DNA of 64,000 nt from Oribacterium sp. (lineage in GTDB: Bacteria > Bacillota_A > Clostridia > Lachnospirales > Lachnospiraceae), in the NCBI GenBank assembly GCA_017940955.1, contig JAGAXP010000161.1:4170-68169 (forward strand). Direction: 5' to 3'. The notes below the pieces were generated by a model. That model did not search any database. It was not told the origin of the DNA and saw only the letters and a program-made list of their open reading frames with translations. Shown here piece by piece: positions 54,521-61,268 of the stretch. Position numbers and translations under genes: made by a program. The number at the start of each line of letters is the position of its first letter. Positions within the stretch are counted from its first letter, which is position 1.

Positions 54521-54563
54521 AAAAAGCTGAAGCCACCGTCTCCGGTGGCTTCAGCTTTTACTT
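54521..54563. terminator. Bidirectional terminator between the DUF5722 and LysR genes
   Basis: AAAGCTGAAGCCACCG (54523-54538) and CGGTGGCTTCAGCTTT (54543-54558) form a perfect 16-bp stem with A-run on the left and T-rich run on the right, serving both strands. Confidence 0.92.
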
Positions 54564-55460
54564 TTACAGCAGGCCCTGCTTCACGAGCTTTTCCAGTTCT
54601 TTCATTTCTTCGGTGACCCACTTGTCTTTGTGATAGAAGATCTGTCTGTACATGGTCATGCTGAAATCTGCAGGCTTTATTTCTTTAAGTTCACCGCTAC
54701 GGATACCCTCCTGTACTGAGAAGGCGGGAAGGAAGGTGATGCCTTTGTTTTCCTTCACAAGGCGGATGATGACCTCCGTATTTCCGGTTTCAAAGAAAGG
54801 ACGGATCTGCATGCGGTCTGCGGCCAGATCCTGCTCCAGAGCATATCTGTAATTGGAGTCCTGCTCTGTCAGGAAGAAAGGAAGCTGCAGTAGATCACTC
54901 ATATGAACATGTCCGGTTTTCTGGTCTTCTCCCGGAATCTCCAGATCCGGGCTTGCCACAAAAATGATGGGTTCCGGTTCCTCAAGAATTTTTATCCAGT
55001 TGGAGTCATAAACCCGCCTGTCCAGAAAATAAACTATATCCACCAGGTTATGCTCCAGCATGTCTATGAGCTCTTTAGGTGAACCCGTTTTTATTTCCAA
55101 TGTTATCTCCGGGTGATTGTCATAGAAGTATTTCACCACATTGGGAATCTTATATGTAAGAAGAGATTCAAGAGAGCCTATACGGAGTTTATGTTCCTGC
55201 ATCTGGGGATTTCCCAGGGCTGTATGGACATCATCAACCCGGCGGAGGATTTCATTGGCATACTGGAGAAACTCCCGGCCCGGAGGGGTGAGGACAACGT
55301 GTCTTCCCACTCTGTCAAAAAACTTTGTATTGAATTCCTGTTCAAGCTGACGTATCTGAATAGTAACCGCAGCCTGAGTATAACCAAGGGACTCGGCTGC
55401 CTTACTGAAACTCTGCATCTCTACGATCTTTACGAATGAATTGAGCTGTCTTATTTCCAT
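54564..55460 (-). CDS. LysR family transcriptional regulator
   Basis: A 298-aa regulator. The N-terminal winged helix (MEIRQLNSFVKIVEMQSFSKAAESLGYTQAAVTIQIRQLEQEFNTKFFDR) is followed by a LysR substrate-binding domain (KLRIGSLESLLTYKIPNVVKYFY... to the end). I start at ATG 55460 with GGAG upstream; the frame runs to 55478. It is divergent from the permease gene across about 470 bp, so control of that gene is possible but uncertain. Effector unknown. Confidence 0.92.
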   Translation of the reverse strand: MEIRQLNSFVKIVEMQSFSKAAESLGYTQAAVTIQIRQLEQEFNTKFFDRVGRHVVLTPPGREFLQYANEILRRVDDVHTALGNPQMQEHKLRIGSLESLLTYKIPNVVKYFYDNHPEITLEIKTGSPKELIDMLEHNLVDIVYFLDRRVYDSNWIKILEEPEPIIFVASPDLEIPGEDQKTGHVHMSDLLQLPFFLTEQDSNYRYALEQDLAADRMQIRPFFETGNTEVIIRLVKENKGITFLPAFSVQEGIRSGELKEIKPADFSMTMYRQIFYHKDKWVTEEMKELEKLVKQGLL

Positions 55461-55652
55461 AATATCTCCATTCCGCATATTTCTGCCGGAGGCACAAACA
55501 GTGATGAAAAGTGTTTTTCAAACTTTCCTCATCAATTTCAATAAAGTATATATAAAAACGGGAGAGCTATCAATCATAAAATAAAAATTATTTATTAAAA
55601 ATTTAAAAGTTTTAAATTGAATTTTTATTCAATAAAACCTTGTTTCCCACTA

Positions 55653-55680
55653 TTGACGATATAAAAAAGGATGCTAAAAT
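55653..55680 (+). promoter_or_regulatory. Promoter of the uracil-permease leader
   Basis: -35 TTGACG (55653-55658), 16-bp spacer, -10 TAAAAT (55675-55680). The transcript would begin about 55687. Confidence 0.65.
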
Positions 55681-55686
55681 GGTAAA

Positions 55687-55800
55687 AAATCAAACGAGGG
55701 ATTTTAAAATTAAGATGAAGATACTGATTAAAAGGTCATAGTAAATAACTATCAAGCACGCAAGGAGGGAATATTTCCTCCTAAGCGTGCTTTTTCTTTG
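55687..55800 (+). promoter_or_regulatory. Attenuator-like leader of the uracil permease gene
   Basis: Near its 5' end AAAATC-AAACGAG-GGATTTT (about 55685-55707) forms a hairpin with a purine-rich CGAGG loop, loosely like a PyrR-binding hairpin. Its 3' end is a strong terminator: AGCACGC..AGGAGG pairs with CCTCCT.AGCGTGCT (about 55755-55791), then TTTTTCTTT. The gene lies beyond it. Conditional termination is likely; the PyrR link is a guess. Confidence 0.5.
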
Positions 55801-55830
55801 TAATGACAAAGCAGTCAGAGCTCATTCAGT

Positions 55831-55876
55831 ATCCACCGGGGACGGTTCTCGCCGGCGAGAACCGTCCCCGGTGGAT
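55831..55876. repeat. Perfect 46-bp palindrome (family B)
   Basis: ATCCACCGGGGACGGTTCTC + GCC is followed directly by its exact reverse complement with no loop. The degenerate copy at 23691-23774 shares most of the sequence. It lies between the leader terminator and the permease gene, so it must be transcribed on any read-through mRNA. Confidence 0.9.
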
Positions 55877-55931
55877 GTGACTGTAAAGCATCTTGGTTTA
55901 TTATCCTGACAACCAAGGAAGGGGTTAATAA

Positions 55932-57368
55932 ATGAGTAACGAAAAAATCAAGATCGGCGAAGAAGGTATCTATGATGCCAGAAAGCTTGGAACAGGAAAG
56001 GTATTGATCCTTGGATTTCAGCACATGTTTGCAATGTTTGGATCAACTGTTCTGGTACCACTGCTCACAGGACTCAGCGTTTCCGCAACATTACTCTGGG
56101 CAGGTCTCGGTACACTTTTGTTCCACCTTATCAGTAAGAAAAGAGTACCTGCATTTTTGGGATCATCCTTTGCATTCCTTGCAGGATATGCAGCAATTGC
56201 TCCTAACGGTGAGCCCGATCTCCTGAGATATGCGTGCTTCGGTGTAGCTTGTGCCGGTCTTGTTTATCTGGTACTTGCCACAGCCTTCAAGGCATTTGGT
56301 GAGTCAAAGGTAATGAAATATTTCCCGCCTGTAGTAACCGGTCCTATCATCATCGCAATCGGTCTCAACCTTTCAAAGTCAGCTATCGAGAACTGTGCTT
56401 CAAACTGGCCCATCGCTCTTGTAGCTATCTTCATAGTTGTTATCTGTAATATCTGGGGACGCGGAATGGTGAAGATCATCCCTATCCTTCTCGGTGTTAT
56501 AGGTTCATATCTTGTTGCTGCAGTTGCCGGAGCTATCGATTTCTCGCCTGTATCGGAAGCTGCATGGTTTGGACTTCCTTTAAATTACAGCCGTACAGTA
56601 TTCTCACTTTTCACTGACGGAACCATGAACACTTCACTGCTCATCACTTCAGTGATAACCATCGTGCCTATAGCATTCGCAACCATGATGGAGCATATCG
56701 GTGATATCTCAGCTATTTCTTCAACAGTCGGAGAGAACTTCATCAAGGAGCCGGGTCTCCACAGAACACTTACAGGAGACGGTCTGGCAACAGCTCTTGC
56801 ATCTCTTTTCGGAGCACCTGCCAATACAACCTACGGCGAGAACACAGGTGTGCTTACACTTACAAAGGTTTATGATCCTATGGTTATCCGCCTGGCTGCA
56901 TGCATTGCCATCATCCTCAGCTTCTGCCCTAAGTTTGCAGCTCTTATCGAGGTAATGCCGGCGGCTACAGTCGGTGGTATCTCACTGGTTCTTTACGGTA
57001 TGATCTCTGCTGTCGGAATCAGAAACATCGTTGAAACTAAGGTTGATTTTTCAAAGACAAGAAATGTCATCATCGCAGCACTTATCATGGTGCTTGCTAT
57101 CGGTGTCAACTACTCCAGTGCCGGCGCCATCATCATCCCGATTGGCGCTATAACGATCAACTTCTCAGGTATCGCAACAGGTTCACTTGTAGGTATCATT
57201 TTGAATGCCATCCTTCCGGGTAAGGACTATGCCTTTAAGGACAGTGAGCCTAATGCTACAGGCGTTGACCTTGAGATCGCCCAGGGTGAATCCCTTGTCT
57301 GGCAGCTTGCCAAGAAGGCAGGTGCAAAGAACATGGTTGAGGATGGTTCCGAGAAGTCAAAGAACTAA
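55932..57368 (+). CDS. uraA: NCS2 family uracil permease-like transporter
   Basis: A 478-aa protein with 12-14 membrane segments. LGFQHMFAMFGSTVLVPLLTGL, AFLGSSFAFL and APANTTYGENTGVLTLTKVYDP (about 295-316, the NCS2 signature with the substrate-contacting Glu) place it in the uracil/nucleobase:proton symporter group, closer to UraA/PyrP than to xanthine permeases. The N- and C-terminal tails are longer than in E. coli UraA. AAGGAAGGGG precedes the ATG. Probable regulation by leader attenuation. Confidence 0.9.
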   Translation: MSNEKIKIGEEGIYDARKLGTGKVLILGFQHMFAMFGSTVLVPLLTGLSVSATLLWAGLGTLLFHLISKKRVPAFLGSSFAFLAGYAAIAPNGEPDLLRYACFGVACAGLVYLVLATAFKAFGESKVMKYFPPVVTGPIIIAIGLNLSKSAIENCASNWPIALVAIFIVVICNIWGRGMVKIIPILLGVIGSYLVAAVAGAIDFSPVSEAAWFGLPLNYSRTVFSLFTDGTMNTSLLITSVITIVPIAFATMMEHIGDISAISSTVGENFIKEPGLHRTLTGDGLATALASLFGAPANTTYGENTGVLTLTKVYDPMVIRLAACIAIILSFCPKFAALIEVMPAATVGGISLVLYGMISAVGIRNIVETKVDFSKTRNVIIAALIMVLAIGVNYSSAGAIIIPIGAITINFSGIATGSLVGIILNAILPGKDYAFKDSEPNATGVDLEIAQGESLVWQLAKKAGAKNMVEDGSEKSKN

Positions 57369-57608
57369 GACGATAACCAAAGAATTGAAGTACTCACGGT
57401 TCATTCATAGTCGGATGCTGCTTTCATAGCAGCAATTCGGATATGAATGGAGCTCGACATTTACACTTCAGATTAAAAAATCTTTAAAGATTTATGAGGA
57501 CCGGTTTTATACCGGTCCTTTTTTAGTATAATGAAGCGAGGGTATAATCAGATGGGGACAGGATTGGATAAGATAAAAACCGTTCCCAATGGATAATGGG
57601 GGAGATCA
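57369..57608. other. Intergenic region with hairpin and terminator
   Basis: It contains an inverted repeat (CATTCATAGTCGGATGCTGCT with AGCAGCAATTCGGATATGAATG, about 57402-57450) and then the permease terminator, AGGACCGGT (57497-57505) and ACCGGTCCT (57511-57519) followed by T6. A TATAAT at 57543-57548 may be the -10 of the next gene. Confidence 0.7.
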
Positions 57609-59129
57609 TTGGATAAGGATAACGAAACTAAAAAAGAAAATCTCAAGAATGATCATAAAAATACTGTTAAAAAGCCCAAAAGGAAAAGGGTCCAGGTAGA
57701 TCCGGAGTACCAGTGGGAGAGTCTTCAGCATAAATCCATCAGGATGAATGAAAGGAATGTAAATCAGAATCTCCATGATGAGCATGAAAAATCCCATAAA
57801 AAAAGACGGCTTACAGAACATAAGATGATGGTACAGTTTGCCATCGGATGTATCATTTTCTTTGTTTTTCTGCTTTTCTGCATTTTCCTGGGGAAGAGAA
57901 TCAGATCCGGGATCAATGAGACACAGGAGGTCTCGGAAAGCAGCAGTACAGAGGCAGATGAGAACACTCCGACAGGAGATGAATCCGAAGAAGAAACCAC
58001 GGCTTCAAAATATCTGATCGAAGAGAATGTGGCGCCGCCCAATGACATTGAAAACCTCGATATCATCGGAGGAAACGGAGAGCTTATAGGCTTCTCCTTC
58101 CCGGATCAGCAATGTGAAAAGTGGATGCTTATGGAAAAGCAGATTGATAAGGTGCTTCATGCTTCCGGATATAATGCAGACTTTAAATATGCTGTGGAGC
58201 AGCCTCTGGAGGAAGGTCCTTCAGTGGAGGGATTCCATAAGGATAAGCTGGTTAAAAAGCAGATCGAGGATATAGAAGAACTGGTAAAAGAAGGAGCGGG
58301 GATCATATTCGTGGCCCCCGGGGATGTTTCGTCGGAAGCCCTTGCAGCGGAGCTTACACAGGTGAAAAACTCGGGTATCTATGTTATCGCCATCGATCAT
58401 GTACCCATGGGCACAGACGGTGTAAATTTCCTTTTCGGCTGCGATGACTATCACGTGGGTGAAACCATGGGTAATTACATCGTTGATGCGCTGGATCTCA
58501 AGCATGCAACAGCTGAGGAGCCAAAGACCGCGGAAATTTTCACGGGAGACATGTCGGATGAGACCCTGTACTTCAGGTTCCCGGGTCTGATGGAAGCATT
58601 ATTCCCGTATATCGATTCCGGAGCCCTTGTTATACCTTCCGGGCAGATGGAGCTTGAGCAGGTGAGTACATTGGACAACAGTGAGTCTGAGGCCTATGAA
58701 CGTATGAAGGAGCTTCTTGCCGAGGTTTACACCTCCGGAAATCTTGATGCCGTTATATGTACTGACGATGTGCTTGCGGGGGGCGTATCCAGAGCGATGG
58801 CTGAGGCCGTTATGGACGGCACATATGGAGGAAGCATGCCGGTCATAACCGGAGACGGTTCAAGTGAAGAGGCTCTGGACAGGATACTTCAGGGAAAGCA
58901 GTCAATGTCTGTGTTTTACGATCCTGCACAGTATGCTTTCAGTATAACAGAGCTTGTGGATGACATATATCACGGAACGGAGATGGAGATCACGGATTCG
59001 GAAATGTACCAGAACGGTATGGTTGTGGTACCTGCCGTAGAGCTGATTCCTGCGGTTGTGACGGCGGAGAATTATGAAGATATGATAGTGGATACGGGGT
59101 ATCTTCATGCGAAGGCGTTGTTGGATTGA
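57609..59129 (+). CDS. Membrane-anchored sugar-binding-type (LacI/PBP1-fold) protein
   Basis: A 506-aa protein with a cytoplasmic, very basic N-terminus (residues 1-73), a single transmembrane helix (about 74-93) and an acidic Ser/Thr/Glu-rich stalk (about 97-145). A type-1 periplasmic-binding domain follows: ELIGFSFPDQQCEKWMLMEKQIDKVL, GAGIIFVAPGDVSSEALAAELTQVKNSGIYVIAIDHVP, DDYHVGETMGNYIVDAL, LDAVICTDDVLAGGVSRAMAEAV. This resembles ribose/xylose-binding proteins but lacks a cleavable signal. No ABC permease or ATPase lies next to it, so a receptor or chemosensory role is as likely as transport. The start is TTG at 57609 behind GGGGGAG. Confidence 0.8.
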   Translation: MDKDNETKKENLKNDHKNTVKKPKRKRVQVDPEYQWESLQHKSIRMNERNVNQNLHDEHEKSHKKRRLTEHKMMVQFAIGCIIFFVFLLFCIFLGKRIRSGINETQEVSESSSTEADENTPTGDESEEETTASKYLIEENVAPPNDIENLDIIGGNGELIGFSFPDQQCEKWMLMEKQIDKVLHASGYNADFKYAVEQPLEEGPSVEGFHKDKLVKKQIEDIEELVKEGAGIIFVAPGDVSSEALAAELTQVKNSGIYVIAIDHVPMGTDGVNFLFGCDDYHVGETMGNYIVDALDLKHATAEEPKTAEIFTGDMSDETLYFRFPGLMEALFPYIDSGALVIPSGQMELEQVSTLDNSESEAYERMKELLAEVYTSGNLDAVICTDDVLAGGVSRAMAEAVMDGTYGGSMPVITGDGSSEEALDRILQGKQSMSVFYDPAQYAFSITELVDDIYHGTEMEITDSEMYQNGMVVVPAVELIPAVVTAENYEDMIVDTGYLHAKALLD

Positions 59130-59191
59130 TTACATATCCGAAATAATGTCTTTGAGTCAACTATCAATTGATGATCAATTGACTTATAACT

Positions 59192-59430
59192 CGAAAAGCG
59201 GAGGATGGGTCAAGCAGGAGCATGGTTTTGTATGACTTAAAACACGAAAAGCGGAGAATGGGTCAAGCAAGAGCAGGGTTCTGTATGACTCAAAACACGA
59301 AAAGCGGAGAATGGGTCAAGCAAGAGCAGGGTTCTGTATGACTTAAAACACGAAAATCGGAGAATGGGTCAAGCAGGAGCATGGTTTTGTATGACTTAAA
59401 ACACGAAAATCGAAGTATGGGTCAAGTTTG
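59192..59430. repeat. 53-bp direct tandem repeat array (4 full copies plus a partial)
   Basis: Units begin CGAAAAGCGGAGAATGGGTC at 59192, 59245, 59298, 59351 and 59404, exactly 53 bp apart. The fifth copy breaks off after about 27 bp. Copies differ by a few substitutions (GCAGGAGCATGGTTTTG versus GCAAGAGCAGGGTTCTG). There are no unique spacers, so it is not CRISPR. There is no ORF across it. Confidence 0.92.
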
Positions 59431-59597
59431 GCTGAATTTTTCTCAGCAGGAACCAAAGGGTGATGTTATAGAGAAATAAAATATCCTATGTTATACTTTT
59501 TGGAGAAAAAGCAAATTTAAATGTTTCGGTTCATCCGTCACCAGAGTTCCGGATGAGCTGCTACATTAAAATAGAATTTATAGAATGGAGATCAGTT

Positions 59598-60062
59598 ATG
59601 AAATTAGTAATCGGAAATGATCACTCATCGGTAGATATGAAGAAGGAGATCATGCAGTATCTCGAGGAGAAGGGAATTGAGATGATCGATGTTGGAACCA
59701 ATTCAACAGACAGCTTCAATTATCCGATTTCAGGATACCGCGTAGGAAAGATGGTTGCAGAGGGAAAGGTTGACGGCGGTATCGCCATCTGCGGAACCGG
59801 CGTAGGCATCAGCCTTGCATGTAACAAGGTTGACGGTGTTCGTGCCTGCTGCTGCAGCGAACCTTATTCTGCTGAGATGAGCAAGCGTCACAATAACGCA
59901 AATGTTATATGTTTCGGTGCGAGAGTTATCGGTATCGAGACTGCAAAGCAGATTGTTGATGCCTGGATCAATGCTAAGTTCGAGGGCGGACGTCATGAGA
60001 CCCGTGTTAATATGATCATGGAGATTCAGGATACACAGAAGCTTAAGGCAGCAGAAGAATAA
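59598..60062 (+). CDS. rpiB: Ribose 5-phosphate isomerase B
   Basis: A 154-aa RpiB/LacAB family enzyme: MKLVIGNDHSSVDMKKEIMQYL, DVGTNSTDSFNYPI, GGIAICGTGVGISLACNKVDGVRA (catalytic Cys65) and RHNNANVICFGARVIG. It interconverts ribulose-5-P and ribose-5-P. The usual SDHAG start is NDHSS here. I start at ATG 59598 with GGAG upstream; the frame reaches back to 59553. It is monocistronic, between the tandem repeat and a strong terminator. Confidence 0.93.
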   Translation: MKLVIGNDHSSVDMKKEIMQYLEEKGIEMIDVGTNSTDSFNYPISGYRVGKMVAEGKVDGGIAICGTGVGISLACNKVDGVRACCCSEPYSAEMSKRHNNANVICFGARVIGIETAKQIVDAWINAKFEGGRHETRVNMIMEIQDTQKLKAAEE

Positions 60063-60107
60063 GAATTATAGAAGCAGAGGTAAGAAACTTTATATCTCTG
60101 ATTAGGA

Positions 60108-60163
60108 ACAAAAGTCCTATGACATTTGCAAATCAAATTGCAAATATCATAGGACTTTTGTAA
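60108..60163 (+). terminator. Long intrinsic terminator after rpiB
   Basis: ACAAAAGTCCTATGACATTTGCAA (60108-60131) pairs with TTGCAAATATCATAGGACTT + TTGT (60138-60161) with a single mismatch. The stem is about 24 bp. Confidence 0.88.
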
Positions 60164-60203
60164 TTGGCATTAAAACGTAAGAGAGATTAAGGCTTGAAGC
60201 TAA

Positions 60204-60998
60204 ACTGAGTTTTGGAGTGCCAGAGAACTTGGGACTGCTTTAGAGTACTCAAAATGGGAGAATTTTCAAAATGCTATTAAGCGTGCAATGATTGCTTGTG
60301 AGAACAGTGGGCACAGTGTATCGAACGATTTTGCTGGGGTCAGCAAAATCGTAGAAGCAGGAGCAACAACAAAACCCAAAAGGGATTATGAACTAACAAG
60401 ATATGCATGTTATTTGATAGTTCAGAATGGTGATCCACGTAAGGAGGTTATTGCATTAGGGCAAACATATTTTGCTATACAAACATATCGCCAAGAGTTA
60501 GCTGATCATTACAATCAACTTGATGAAGATAAACGAAGGCTTGTCGTTCGTGGAGATATTAAGCAGTGGAATCAGTTGCTTGTGGAAACTGCTCATGATG
60601 CAGGTGTGATAACAAATGAAGAATTCGCCATTTTTTAAAATGCCGGTTATATGGGATTATATGGCGGACTTGATGTAGATGATATACATGCAAAGAAAAA
60701 ATTGACTGCAAGTCAGAAAATTCTTGACTATATGGGAAGTACAGAGCTTATTGCCAACTTGTTTAGAATATCGCAAACGGAGGAGAAGCTTCGTAAAGAT
60801 AATATTAAAGGAGCCGATGTGGCTACAAGTGTACACTACAATGTTGGTCGTGAAGTCAGAAATGCTATTGAAAAAATTGGAGGAACTATGCCTGAGGATT
60901 TGCCCACTCCGGAAAAGAGTATTCAGCAAATTGAAAGGGAACAAATGGACCGTCTCAGGGAAAAAGCTAAAAAAGGTAAGATTATATTAGATGAGTAA
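60204..60998 (+). pseudogene. dinD: Broken DNA-damage-inducible protein D gene
   Basis: Read in one frame it gives TEFWSARELGTALEYSKWENF...IKRAMIACENSG, then KPKRDYELTRYACYLIVQNGDPRKEVIALGQTYFAIQTYRQEL...VVRGDIKQWNQLL, the BRO-like and central parts of DinD. An in-frame TAA at 60636-60638 interrupts it between FAIF and NAGYMGLYGGLDV. The ancestral codon was probably CAA. The remainder continues to KKGKIILDE. The normal N-terminal 25-30 residues are missing; a stop (TAA at 60201) directly precedes the homology. Codon use and AT content differ from the neighbours. Two separate short products (60288-60638 and 60651-60998) are conceivable but neither has a good ribosome site. Confidence 0.85.
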
Positions 60999-61268
60999 CG
61001 ATGATGAACTAGGACAACATATTTAAGTTGTGACAGATTAAGAATACTTGATTATTAATTTAATATCTTGAATATTGCGGTGAGAATCATAAAAAAGCGG
61101 GCTTAAATTGGAAACGATCTTAGCCTGTTTTTTTATGGTAAAAAAAGCAAGCAATATCAAGCTTTCTCGGCAAATGGCACACTTGTGACCTATATTTTTA
61201 CACCCTTTTTTAGTAGCATTTTCTTTATACATATTGAACGTTCTTACTCAAGAGAAAGGAGGCTTTGA
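60999..61268. other. Intergenic region, weak terminator
   Basis: AT-rich. AAAAAAGCGGGCT (61091-61103) and TTAGCCTGTTTTTTT (about 61120-61134) form an imperfect terminator hairpin for the dinD remnant. The promoter of the surface protein is presumably between 61190 and 61240 but is not clear. Confidence 0.5.

Noticed and set aside
59192..59430. Possible CRISPR array
   Set aside because: The 53-bp units are contiguous with no unique spacers, and no cas gene is present in the window.
60288..60998. Two independent small proteins instead of one dinD pseudogene
   Set aside because: Both share one frame with continuous DinD similarity across the single stop, and neither has a good ribosome site.
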